Of a DNA stretch of 64,000 bases, positions 44,600 to 52,084 are shown piece by piece. Location of the stretch: assembly GCA_964606325.1 (NCBI GenBank), contig CAZSGE010000005.1:1-64000 (forward strand). The letters are read 5' to 3'. The translations under genes and the position numbers were made by a program. The stretch's first letter is position 1. The number at the start of each line of letters is the position of its first letter. A model generated the notes under the pieces. The model ran no database searches and had not been told where the DNA came from. It saw nothing but the letters and a program-made list of their open reading frames with translations. The stretch is from Berkiella sp964606325. Lineage in GTDB: Bacteria; Pseudomonadota; Gammaproteobacteria; Berkiellales; Berkiellaceae.

Positions 44600-44704
44600 T
44601 CCTTTTGCGTTTAGGTGTTATTTTTGCGAACGAAGTCATGTCTGAGCGCCATTCGGGCGCGAGTCTACGCAGAGAGACAAAAATAACACCTAAACGCAAA
44701 AGGA
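44600..44704. mobile_element. 105-bp element with perfect 26-27-bp terminal inverted repeats
   Basis: The arms 44601-44626 and 44678-44703 are exact reverse complements over 26 bases, extendable to 27 with the flanking T/A. The 51-base interior contains a GC-rich hairpin GCGCC-ATTCG-GGCGC. No coding capacity and no clear target duplication. It fills most of the otherwise empty 304-bp gap between the deacetylase and the GHKL ATPase gene. The lack of mismatches suggests recent movement or selection on the stem, as in a MITE, or less likely a structured RNA. Confidence 0.65.
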
Positions 44705-44793
44705 AAAGTCCTAGATAACTAACCCATTCTCTACCTAGCTTTTACCGCCACATTCCCCTACACTGCCACCAATACATACGCTTATACTCACTT

Positions 44794-45645
44794 ATGAATA
44801 AAACAAGCATTCTTGATATTAATCGATGGTTACACGCGCTTAATCAAGCAAAACAGGGCGAGCTAGATTGCCCTCCCTTCCTTAAGCCATACCATTTAGT
44901 GACTTTGGCATTAATGCTAAAAAAAAATAATGCACAATGGATTGAACTTTCACCTGAAATTGAAAGCTATGCTATGCGGATGGGGTTGTGGGAAGCACTT
45001 AACATTACACCTCCTTATGAGCAAAACGAATATCCAACCCAAAATCAATTTTTACCGGTTGCGCCACTGGAAGATCCGAACAGCATTATTCAAACTGCTA
45101 AAAACTTAATTCAATTGGTATATCAACAAAAATTAGGGCTGCAGTCCTTTGAAAGCGTCGAAATTATGTTGATGGAGTTACTTGAAAACACTTACAAGCA
45201 TGCTCGCGTGGATGATAAATTACATGGATTAGTGTGCGCACAATCTTGGCCTAAAGGAAATTTGGCGCAAATTGTTTTTGCCGATCCAGGAATTGGGATC
45301 CGCAATTCTTTATATGAAAACCAAGAATTACGAGACAGACTCCACCGTAACAATCCTTGCCAATTAGCTTGCGAGCTTGGCGTAACCAGCAAACCACTAG
45401 CGCACTCTGGTTATGGCTTAGCTTTAACAAAAGGGTTGATGAAGCAAAGCCACGGACAAATGATTGTATTATCGCATCATGAAGGCGTTAGTATTACCAA
45501 AAACAAAGAAATCACTTTTGATGCACCTTTTTGGGAAGGCACACTTATCATACTAGAATGGCCTATTAACCAAACATTAGATGTCGGCGCAGTTTACGCC
45601 AGCTGGCCACTGCCTGAAGGGTTTGAAAACCATGACTTTAGCTAA
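44794..45645 (+). CDS. GHKL-type ATP-binding protein (RsbW/histidine kinase-like)
   Basis: A 283-residue protein with a C-terminal HATPase_c domain: N box LMELLENTYKHA (about 127-138), G1 box FADPGIGI and G2 box SGYGLALTKGL. The N-terminal 110 residues do not match a dimerisation or sensor domain and there is no phospho-acceptor His motif, so it is not a classical histidine kinase. It resembles anti-sigma-factor or DUF4325-partner ATPases. The downstream DUF4325 gene overlaps its end by 14 bases, which marks the pair as a functional unit. Confidence 0.8.
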   Translation: MNKTSILDINRWLHALNQAKQGELDCPPFLKPYHLVTLALMLKKNNAQWIELSPEIESYAMRMGLWEALNITPPYEQNEYPTQNQFLPVAPLEDPNSIIQTAKNLIQLVYQQKLGLQSFESVEIMLMELLENTYKHARVDDKLHGLVCAQSWPKGNLAQIVFADPGIGIRNSLYENQELRDRLHRNNPCQLACELGVTSKPLAHSGYGLALTKGLMKQSHGQMIVLSHHEGVSITKNKEITFDAPFWEGTLIILEWPINQTLDVGAVYASWPLPEGFENHDFS

Positions 45646-45931
45646 AATCGTTTTGCAATCGCTATTATCTGATACTGCTTCCAGGGAAAATGGCGCCATC
45701 TTAAGAACGAATATCATAGAAAAATTACAAAACAACACGTTGATTGAAATCGATTTCAGTGGCGCTGTACTCACGCCCTCTTTTGCCGATGAAGCCTTTG
45801 GGAAATTAAACCTTCATCTAACAGCATCGCAGTTTAATGAAAGAATAAAATTTCAAAACCTTTCTATTTCACAAAAGGCCTTGCTCTCTCGCGTCATCGC
45901 TAATCGATTTAGTCCTAAACAACCGCAATAG
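45632..45931 (+). CDS. STAS-like DUF4325 protein
   Basis: A 99-residue protein of the DUF4325 family, distantly STAS-like. The core IEIDFSGAVLTPSFADEAFGKL matches the family motif with the FxxxFxDE pattern (here TPSFADEAFG). The start at 45632 has a GAAGGG site and lies inside the end of the GHKL ATPase gene. In other bacteria these pairs appear as regulatory switches resembling anti-sigma factor/antagonist partners. The signal and output are unknown. Confidence 0.8.
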   Translation: MTLAKIVLQSLLSDTASRENGAILRTNIIEKLQNNTLIEIDFSGAVLTPSFADEAFGKLNLHLTASQFNERIKFQNLSISQKALLSRVIANRFSPKQPQ

Positions 45932-46216
45932 CTTGTTTAATTCTGAATATCAGATAGCTTTCCTAAGTTAAATGCGTGTAAGTAGTCATTCTTGAAAAAA
46001 AAAAGATGGGTTTTGCTCTGGTTTTTTAGATTTGCCTTAGATTATGATAGGCGCAGTTAAGTAGCACTGTGTTTAAACAAGCTAAAATGAGTCTTTAAAT
46101 AGCGTTACTTAATCACTTCAACAATCTATGGAATTCGTTCTTTCAACAAAACTTACCCAAAGGCCTTAGCGCCTACAATGAGCCAGTTAAATAATAAGTA
46201 CCCAAAAGGGGGATCT

Positions 46217-46699
46217 ATGAAAAAAATAGTAATCAGTTTACTTATGATGTGTGCGCCAGTTTGCTTTGCAAACCCTGGACAACCTACACAACACTATAAG
46301 CATGATGTGAATGCTGTTAAACAAACGCAGCAAAAGCAGCAACCACAAGTGATTCAAAAAAGGGAAAAAGTTGCGCAAGTTCAAGGCTCAACCCATCCCC
46401 AAAAGAAAGTGCAGGTTGTTAAAAAAGTTCATTCACAGCCAAAAACAAAACATGTGACAAAACGACGTGTTGTCAAGCGTTATCAAGAGCCTGAAGTGAT
46501 TGAACATCATGTCTATCATGAACCACGTCGTGTGATCGTTCGTAAGGCGCCTAGACACCAAACTGTGGTTGTAAGACGCCATTTGCCACCACCACAACAA
46601 CGCGTTACACGTGTACGTCGTGTTCATCATTATGAACAACAACGCGTAGCCGTTCGCCCTGCGCCAATACGTATGTCTTTTGGCTACGTTATTCGCTAA
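46217..46699 (+). CDS. Secreted basic low-complexity protein
   Basis: A 160-residue protein with a clear signal peptide (residues 1-19, ending VCFA) and a mature part rich in His, Arg, Val, Gln and Lys, such as HHVYHEPRRVIVRKAPRHQ and RRHLPPPQQRVTRVRRVHHY. It looks disordered and strongly basic, and could bind polyanions such as LPS or nucleic acid or chelate metal through His. The start at 46217 has an AAAAGGGGG site; a 285-bp gap upstream shows nothing definite. No family recognised. Confidence 0.7.
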   Translation: MKKIVISLLMMCAPVCFANPGQPTQHYKHDVNAVKQTQQKQQPQVIQKREKVAQVQGSTHPQKKVQVVKKVHSQPKTKHVTKRRVVKRYQEPEVIEHHVYHEPRRVIVRKAPRHQTVVVRRHLPPPQQRVTRVRRVHHYEQQRVAVRPAPIRMSFGYVIR

Positions 46700-46822
46700 T
46701 ACTTTCATGGCCTCTTACATGAGGCCATGCTCTCCTTCTTATGTACTTACACCAGATCAAATTAGCCGATAAAGGGCTTTTCATTTGAAAAAATTTAAGT
46801 TATCATCTTGGCTTAATTTCTT

Positions 46823-47305
46823 ATGGCTGGATATTTGCGTATGCTTCGTTTTATAAAGACACCTGCTTATACACCGCATTATGCTGAATTTTTCGCAAGC
46901 GGAAGATATTACCTTGTGGCTTTAATTGAAGCGATTCGCAAAGGGCATACGCCCGATGTTGCTCCTGCCTTGCTTAAATATCTACATCGCTTTTCTTTAC
47001 TAAGGACTCCTGATGTCATGTATGGGCTTGAAATCCCATTTGAAGTCCGTCAAAGGTGGCGGCAAGTGGCGCAAGATCTTGAATCTGCCAATGAAGTCAT
47101 TGAATACTTGCTTCGACAAGGCACTGATCCCGTTTTCCGGCTTGATTGGGCAGGCGAATACGGCCAAGAAATCCCATTTTCACTGCGTCAAAAATGGCGC
47201 CAAATGGGCATGGATCCAGAATCTGATAATGAGGTTCAGGAGTTCAACTTACGCCAAGGGCACACTGATGGATTGGATGAATTTGGCAATCGAATGAAGC
47301 CCTAA
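46823..47305 (+). CDS. Small protein with two 31-residue repeats, unknown function
   Basis: A 160-residue protein containing an internal repeat: EIPF..RQ.WRQ...D.ES.NEV.E..LRQG at residues 70-100 and again at 116-146, spaced 46 residues. Each repeat is Arg/Gln/Trp-rich and probably a helical pair. The N-terminal 65 residues are hydrophobic-basic with no clear signal peptide. No ribosome site stands out before the ATG, and the first residues could differ. Not recognised as a known family. Confidence 0.6.
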   Translation: MAGYLRMLRFIKTPAYTPHYAEFFASGRYYLVALIEAIRKGHTPDVAPALLKYLHRFSLLRTPDVMYGLEIPFEVRQRWRQVAQDLESANEVIEYLLRQGTDPVFRLDWAGEYGQEIPFSLRQKWRQMGMDPESDNEVQEFNLRQGHTDGLDEFGNRMKP

Positions 47306-47353
47306 CTTGTACCTGCACCTGATTACCATTTAATTAGCCTCAACAACCTGCAA

Positions 47354-47395
47354 TATAATCTATAGTAATATCATGTATTCCAAGGTATTACTGTA
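47354..47395 (+). promoter_or_regulatory. Promoter and operator-like dyad of the toxin-antitoxin pair
   Basis: TATAAT at 47354-47359 is a good -10 candidate without a clear -35. Right after it lies an imperfect dyad TATAGTAATA (47361-47370) and TATTACTGTA (47386-47395), one mismatch in ten, spacer 15. This is the usual place for autorepression by a ribbon-helix-helix antitoxin. Confidence 0.5.
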
Positions 47396-47406
47396 AGCGC
47401 ATCACT

Positions 47407-47667
47407 ATGCCCACTTCAAAAAAAATTAGCTTTGACATAGATGCAAAAACGCTGAAAAAGCTCGATGAAGTTGCGGATATTGCGCAAAGAACGCGCGCCT
47501 TTATACTCAAAGAACTGATCCATGATTTCTTAGATGATCTGGCAGGATTCTATGTTGCCACAGCACGCTTAAAAAACACACCTCAAAGCGAATATACACC
47601 GATAGGAAAAGCTTGGGAATTAGTACAGCAAAAGCGCGACAATAACGGCAAAGGCGGAAAAAGGTAA
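47407..47667 (+). CDS. Ribbon-helix-helix antitoxin
   Basis: An 86-residue protein whose N-terminal part has the ribbon-helix-helix pattern: strand KKISFDIDAKTLKKLDEVADIAQRTR followed by helix AFILKELIHDFL, as in CopG/RelB/StbD antitoxins. The C-terminal region (LKNTPQSEYTPIGKAWELVQQ) would bind and block the toxin encoded four bases downstream. It likely binds the dyad at 47361-47395 and represses the pair. Family subclass uncertain. Confidence 0.8.
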   Translation: MPTSKKISFDIDAKTLKKLDEVADIAQRTRAFILKELIHDFLDDLAGFYVATARLKNTPQSEYTPIGKAWELVQQKRDNNGKGGKR

Positions 47668-47671
47668 TTTC

Positions 47672-47974
47672 ATGTGGGAAATTCTAATCGCACCTGAAGC
47701 GGTGCGCACACTAAAAAAACTACCTAAAGATACTTCAAAATCTGTTTTTTTGTTTTTAAATGAATATTTGCCAGACGATTTAACGCCCACAAAATTAACC
47801 GATGCGAAAATAAAGTTGCTAAAAGGGATTTATATTTTTCCAAAATACACTTCTAAAGGTATGGTCCATTTATTTGCCAGCATTGAATTTGAAACCCACC
47901 TCATCAAAGTACTTCATATTGTGTTTTTTAAAAAAGAAGCCCCCAAAAGCCGAAGCCCTCGCAAAAATAAATAA
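47672..47974 (+). CDS. RelE/ParE-family toxin
   Basis: A 100-residue basic protein of the RelE/ParE fold: WEILIAPEAVRTLKKLPKDTSKSVFLFL at the N-terminus, DAKIKLLKGIYIFPKYTSKGMVHLFASIE and a strand with LIKVLHIVFFKKEAP near the end, where the RelE fold has its catalytic or gyrase-contact residues. The end is basic (KSRSPRKNK). AAAAGG precedes its ATG and the antitoxin ends four bases upstream. Whether it cleaves mRNA or poisons gyrase cannot be decided. Confidence 0.78.
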   Translation: MWEILIAPEAVRTLKKLPKDTSKSVFLFLNEYLPDDLTPTKLTDAKIKLLKGIYIFPKYTSKGMVHLFASIEFETHLIKVLHIVFFKKEAPKSRSPRKNK

Positions 47975-48083
47975 CTTAATGATCTTCTTTAGGGTACTTT
48001 CTAACAAGTACTATCTTCTGCCAAAGCCAAGATAAGAGTATACTTTTTTTTATTTTCACCTTTTATAAGTAGGAGCGTCATTT

Positions 48084-48815
48084 ATGAGGATATTGGGTCT
48101 TGTACTAACAATCGGCTTTGCTATGTCCTGCCAGGCTTATGAAAGCTATCTTTATATAGCGGACTCAGACATTACCTCTATCCCTATCAAAAATAATAAC
48201 GAAGAAATGATAGATCTTAGTAAACAAAAAGAGATTGCCTATGGGCAACCTCCGCTTTATGCCCATAACAAGGAATATACCAAAATTCGAAAAACGGTTT
48301 ATGAAAAGTTAAAACAAGCGCAAGCGAAACTACCTCAAGGGTATAAATTGTGTGTGTATGAAGGCTATCGCAAACTCGGCGTACAAGAGCATTTGTTTAG
48401 AACACACTTTCAACAAGTGCAACAAGAACAACCAACGGCAGCCTATGAAACGATTTTTACCGAAGCGACACGATTAGTTGCACCTGCCAGAAAATTGGAT
48501 GGCTCTGAAAATATTGCACCCAATTTAACTGGTGCTGCCGTTGCCGTTTACTTAATAGATGAACAAGGCAAGCCTGTGGATATGGGGATCTCTCCTCAAG
48601 ATTGGCAGAAAGACGTTGGTGGCGCACTCTCACGAACCTCTTCCCATAAAATTTCACGACTAGCACAGCGTAATCGCGGTATCATGAGTGATGCCTTACG
48701 CTCAGTTGGATTTGTCAATTATCCTGCGCTCTATTGGCATTGGTCTTATGGCGATCAATATTGGGCACATGAAAAGCATAGTGATCATGCCATCTATGGC
48801 GCTTGGCAATCTTAA
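48084..48815 (+). CDS. Secreted D-Ala-D-Ala dipeptidase (DdpX/VanX) relative, catalytic site lost
   Basis: A 243-residue protein with signal peptide (about 1-18) and the fold markers of the M15D dipeptidases: CVYEGYRKLGVQ with the conserved Arg (R96), GAAVAVYLIDEQGKPVDMG and FVNYPALYWHWSYGDQYWA. Family members read HSTGAAVDL and YEWWHWSYGD there. In this protein the zinc His is Asn (N147), the zinc Asp is Ala (A154) and the catalytic Glu is Leu (L216); only the last zinc His (H219) remains. Hydrolysis of D-Ala-D-Ala is therefore unlikely. It may bind peptidoglycan peptides without cutting them. It is a single gene with a strong terminator below. Confidence 0.85.
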   Translation: MRILGLVLTIGFAMSCQAYESYLYIADSDITSIPIKNNNEEMIDLSKQKEIAYGQPPLYAHNKEYTKIRKTVYEKLKQAQAKLPQGYKLCVYEGYRKLGVQEHLFRTHFQQVQQEQPTAAYETIFTEATRLVAPARKLDGSENIAPNLTGAAVAVYLIDEQGKPVDMGISPQDWQKDVGGALSRTSSHKISRLAQRNRGIMSDALRSVGFVNYPALYWHWSYGDQYWAHEKHSDHAIYGAWQS

Positions 48816-48860
48816 TCTTCTCGATAGCATTTTTGTTCGAAAGGGTGTGTCATCTTTCGC

Positions 48861-48891
48861 AAAAAAACCCCTCATGATGAGGGGTTTTTTT
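48861..48891. terminator. Strong bidirectional intrinsic terminator
   Basis: AAAAAAACCCCTCATGATGAGGGG-T7 is a perfect palindromic hairpin with A and T runs on both sides, 46 bp after the DdpX-like gene and 100 bp below the convergent 79-residue gene. It can end transcripts from both directions. Confidence 0.92.
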
Positions 48892-48991
48892 GTACATAAC
48901 TGAATTAGCAAAAGACTAGTTGAATCTGCCCTAACACAAATTGCAGCAATCAGTTTATCTATTCCCGATAAGCTACTACCGTCTTAACAAC

Positions 48992-49231
48992 TTACACTTT
49001 TAATTTTTCTATTTGTTTGACTGCGTCATAAAATTGATGTGAATTAATTGAATTGTTTACATTCTTTGAATTCAAAAATTGTATTATTAGCGTATTTTGT
49101 TTTTCTTGTAGATTTCGTATTGCTTGCATTTCTTGTTTAGCGTTTTGATAATATTTCTGTTTTTTAAGACTATTCAAATTTTCTTGAAGTTTCATTATTT
49201 CTTGAAATAAAGCCAAACTTTCGCCTTGCAT
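48992..49231 (-). CDS. Small coiled-coil protein of unknown function
   Basis: A 79-residue, Gln/Lys/Asn-rich helical protein (LFQEIMKLQENLNSLKKQ, QAIRNLQEKQN) that should form a coiled coil. The start at 49231 has a strong AGAGGT site; a longer frame from 49255 lacks one. It lies 98 bp below the binding-protein gene on the same strand and may be its downstream partner. No family recognised. Confidence 0.6.
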   Translation of the reverse strand: MQGESLALFQEIMKLQENLNSLKKQKYYQNAKQEMQAIRNLQEKQNTLIIQFLNSKNVNNSINSHQFYDAVKQIEKLKV

Positions 49232-49329
49232 AGTATACCTCTTTGCGTTAAACAAAGAGGTATTTTACTAAACAAACTAAAACTTGTATGCGACAAAAAA
49301 AAGGGTAATAAATTATCATCATATGTCTT

Positions 49330-50325
49330 TTATCTACGAGCTTCATTCGTGCTTATCACCTTATCTGCCTTTGTCAATAAAGACTCAGAAATTGTCATGT
49401 TAACCTTGCTGGCAGAATCAAGGTTTATATAAAGTGATAATTTATTTGGCACTGAGACAGGAATATTTCCCGGGTTTTCACCTTGTAAAATCCGTGCGAC
49501 TTTTTTGCCCGCATCATAACCAATATCATATTGCGCATAGCCTAAGGCGACCATTACGCCTTTATTTGCCGAATCCGGATCGCAGGTTAAAACAGGCACT
49601 TGATGTTGGTTACTGATGCTAATCAGTTTATCAAGTGCCGACCATACCGTATTATCCGATGGTAGAATAAGCACATCAACCTTATCTATGAGGCTATTAA
49701 CAGACTGTGTAATATCGGCTGAATTTAGTACCGTTGCCTTGAGTACTTTATACTTGGATAATTTTTCTATTAACTTTATCGTGTTAACGGAATTTGCTTC
49801 ACCCGGGTTATAAATGACACCAATGGTTTTCGCCTGGGGCAATAACTCATCGGCAAGTAGCAAGAGCGCTTCAATAGGAGGTGCTTCCATAGTGCCTGTG
49901 ATATCCGCACCTGGATGTTCAAGATTGGAAATAAGCTTTGCACTAAGTGGATCTGTAACACTGGAGAACACTATTGGTAGATGCGCTTGATTAGAAGCTA
50001 ACACCGTTTGCGCAGAAGTCGTTGAAATAGCCACTATCGCATCAGGTTTGAGTTGATTGTAAGATTTAGCTATTTGGGCCCCAACGCTTAAATTGCCTTG
50101 TGGTGTTTGATAGAGAACCTGAAGATTTTCATCTTTCACAAATCCTGCATCTTGCAAAGCATCTAATAAACCTGCTCGTGCTTGATTTAAAGAGGGATGA
50201 TCAACAATCTGAGTGATAGCAACCGTTTTTTGATGTGCTTTTGCTTCATCTTTGCTGGGGATAATCCAAAGCGTTGCCATCAAAATAGCGATGACGCCTG
50301 GTATAATAAGAGATTTGAGCTTCAT
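49330..50325 (-). CDS. TrpX-type ABC transporter substrate-binding protein (orphan)
   Basis: A 331-residue periplasmic binding protein of the PF04392/TrpX class. A signal anchor (residues 5-23) precedes two Rossmann-like lobes with KTVAITQIVDHPSLNQARAG, PDAIVAISTTSAQTVLA, LPIVFSSVTDPLSAKL, GVIYNPGEANSV and VMVALGYAQYDIGYDAGK. In Gram-positives these bind aromatic amino acids or their precursors and sit with a permease and ATPase; here neither is adjacent. The 5' leader carries a terminator, an alternative stem and a Phe/Tyr-rich leader frame, so control by aromatic amino acid supply is likely, and it suggests Phe or Tyr as ligand. That ligand is inference. Confidence 0.88.
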   Translation of the reverse strand: MKLKSLIIPGVIAILMATLWIIPSKDEAKAHQKTVAITQIVDHPSLNQARAGLLDALQDAGFVKDENLQVLYQTPQGNLSVGAQIAKSYNQLKPDAIVAISTTSAQTVLASNQAHLPIVFSSVTDPLSAKLISNLEHPGADITGTMEAPPIEALLLLADELLPQAKTIGVIYNPGEANSVNTIKLIEKLSKYKVLKATVLNSADITQSVNSLIDKVDVLILPSDNTVWSALDKLISISNQHQVPVLTCDPDSANKGVMVALGYAQYDIGYDAGKKVARILQGENPGNIPVSVPNKLSLYINLDSASKVNMTISESLLTKADKVISTNEARR

Positions 50326-50373
50326 AAGATTTCTCCTTCAGTTTAGTCCCAAGGCCAGGACAATCTCTGAAAG

Positions 50374-50437
50374 AGAAAACCCCAGCTTTTGGAGCTGGGG
50401 TGGTGGTTCTACAATTTATTACGCACACCCAAGCTCC
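50374..50437 (-). promoter_or_regulatory. Attenuator: alternative antiterminator and terminator stems
   Basis: On the minus strand CCCCAGCT (50400-50393) pairs with AGCTGGGG (50387-50380) and is followed by TTTTCTCTTT, an intrinsic terminator 50 bp ahead of the binding-protein start. The upstream segment GGAGCTTGGGTG (50437-50426) pairs in 11 of 12 positions with CACCCCAGCTCC (50402-50391), which includes the terminator's first arm. The two stems exclude each other, the hallmark of an attenuator. The switch is downstream of the leader peptide's Phe/Tyr codons. Confidence 0.7.
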
Positions 50438-50537
50438 TATTTCTAAAATAAAAGAAATAGAAACTAAAAAACGCCTTGACCACAGATACTTTGGTCAAAG
50501 TGATTTTTGTTAGGGTGTTTTGATAATTTTTCATCAT
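50409..50537 (-). CDS. Putative Phe/Tyr-rich leader peptide
   Basis: A 42-codon open frame, ATG at 50537 to TAG at 50409, whose middle reads KAFFSFYFFYFRNRS: six Phe and two Tyr in nine codons (50471-50445). An AGAAG purine run lies seven bases before the ATG. The stop lies just before the terminator stem and the Phe/Tyr codons lie just before the antiterminator arm, as in pheA- and trp-type leaders. Stalling there for lack of Phe-tRNA or Tyr-tRNA would favour the antiterminator. The alternative is that part of the U-rich run is the tail of a hairpin (CTTTGACC/GGTCAAGG, 50500-50474) ending the upstream gene. Confidence 0.55.
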   Translation of the reverse strand: MMKNYQNTLTKITLTKVSVVKAFFSFYFFYFRNRSLGVRNKL

Positions 50538-50543
50538 ACTAAA

Positions 50544-50573
50544 CTTCTAGCATAGCCTTGAGCTTACTGTCAA
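50544..50573 (-). promoter_or_regulatory. Promoter candidate for the attenuator leader
   Basis: On the minus strand a consensus TTGACA (50573-50568) is followed after 18 bases by TAGAAG (50549-50544). Transcription would begin close to the leader ATG, giving a very short or absent untranslated region; the -10 is poor, so the exact start is uncertain. It lies in the gap after the 422-residue gene's stop. Confidence 0.4.
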
Positions 50574-50597
50574 CATTGCCCGACAAAACGACAATCA

Positions 50598-51866
50598 TTA
50601 TTGTATTTTTGCCATTTTTTGTTTTTGCTTCTTAAGAGCGCTCTTCGAGAGTTTTGGTGAGGAATCGCTTGGTGAGTCGTCTTTGACCACTGGCTCGGCT
50701 TTATCAACAGCTTTAGAAGCCAAAGATGCTGCTGTAGAGCTACTGCTTGATTTAGCGGTGGCTTTGGTAAAAGTCATCGCCCCAGGTAAATCTCTGATGA
50801 CGCTGACCGGAGGGTCATCATCATTGCTTGATTGTGATGAGGATGAACCTGAATTTAATAATCTATAGAGTTTTATACTATCACTCATCGCTTGTGGATC
50901 TCTCACCGCTTCAAGTGCACGAGCTTGAAGCAAACTGAGCATCACTTCATTAGCACCCTGCTCTCTTAAAGCATCGACTATTTTTAGTAGATCATGTGGT
51001 GTCTGCTTGTTACTACCTTTATTGGTTATTTTATCCAAAATCGTGCTCATCGTGAGTGAAACGATTGGCGTTGCAATACCTGCCCCCACCGCAACATAAA
51101 ATAATGGCGTGACAAGAGATGCGATAGAAAAACCAACAAAGAACATACTTGTCCATTTTAAAGTGCTACCGATTATATTCTTAATCGACCAGGTATTCTC
51201 TAATTCCACCATTTTCGCTAAGGTTGCAATTAATTTTTCTGTATTTTTTTGATCTTTAGATTTGGATAAACTATTTATGCAATTGATTAAAAGGACAACG
51301 GTAGCAGCCGTTAATATTAACGTTGCAATACCCCAGCCTTCTGGATGTTTATGAGGATCACTTAGATCTTCATTTATTTTTTGCTCCGCAGCTTTGATAA
51401 TTTGAGCGAAAGTTTCAGGCCCATATTGAAGATATATATTACAAAGATAGAGGCCAAGCGCATCTGTCATGACAAATAAACTTTTAGCTACCGAGAGAAC
51501 ATCTGTTCCAAGCTCAGATGACTTTGCAACTGCAAATGAACTTCTATCAGTTGCATATAATAAATTTTGCAATGCCGAACCAGCATAACCAATTGTGGTA
51601 TAGCCCCAATTCAACACATTCAAGGTGGTATCCGTGGCTTTATCTAAAAAACCTTTTGAAGCAACATCCGCGAGTGTTTCATTAAGGGTTTTGACAGTTT
51701 GATTCACCGTTTGGTTGAAGGCCGCTTGGGTGATATTAGCAAAAGGGACAATAGCAGTGCTATTAGCGACTGTGTCATTAACCATCAAGGGTGGGGCAAA
51801 ATTAAATAAACCATGCAAAGAAAGAAATAAATCCCGTATACCCTGATGAACGCCTAGCAATGCCAT
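50598..51866 (-). CDS. Multi-pass membrane protein of unknown function
   Basis: Not recognised. A 422-residue protein with hydrophobic segments near residues 155-175, 180-200 (GIATLILTAATVVLLINCI) and 235-285 (two, SMFFVGFSIASLVTPLFYVAVGAGI), and an N-terminal Asn/Thr-rich part. The C-terminal 90 residues are Ser/Asp/Lys rich and disordered, ending with KSALKKQKQKMAKIQ. The start at 51866 has a GGAG site at good distance. The central motif ANEVMLSLLQARALEAVRDP looks helical. The size, lone position and polar tail resemble effector-like proteins of intracellular Legionellales; that is inference. Confidence 0.7.
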   Translation of the reverse strand: MALLGVHQGIRDLFLSLHGLFNFAPPLMVNDTVANSTAIVPFANITQAAFNQTVNQTVKTLNETLADVASKGFLDKATDTTLNVLNWGYTTIGYAGSALQNLLYATDRSSFAVAKSSELGTDVLSVAKSLFVMTDALGLYLCNIYLQYGPETFAQIIKAAEQKINEDLSDPHKHPEGWGIATLILTAATVVLLINCINSLSKSKDQKNTEKLIATLAKMVELENTWSIKNIIGSTLKWTSMFFVGFSIASLVTPLFYVAVGAGIATPIVSLTMSTILDKITNKGSNKQTPHDLLKIVDALREQGANEVMLSLLQARALEAVRDPQAMSDSIKLYRLLNSGSSSSQSSNDDDPPVSVIRDLPGAMTFTKATAKSSSSSTAASLASKAVDKAEPVVKDDSPSDSSPKLSKSALKKQKQKMAKIQ

Positions 51867-52084
51867 AATTATCACACTCCAATAAAATCTTTATTGTTCA
51901 ATAGTTTAACTAGAAGTGTGACAAATAACTATTGCTGATGCTTTTTTCTGTCGCAGGTTTTGCGTCATTTATCTTAAAGTGAGGCTTTCAATTAGGTGTA
52001 GATGCGCTCTCATTGATGTAATATTGACTTGATATATTAATTTAGTTTGTTAGAATACTACAAAATTCAAACACACTGAAAGTC

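Noticed and set aside
47013..47297. 94-codon frame inside the two-repeat small gene
   Set aside because: It arises from the repeated DNA in another frame; the annotated frame carries the conserved protein repeat and a plausible start.
50246..50428. Open frame of 60 codons overlapping the start of the binding-protein gene
   Set aside because: It crosses the terminator stem and the binding-protein start in another frame, with no good ribosome site; the 42-codon Phe/Tyr frame is the better leader candidate.
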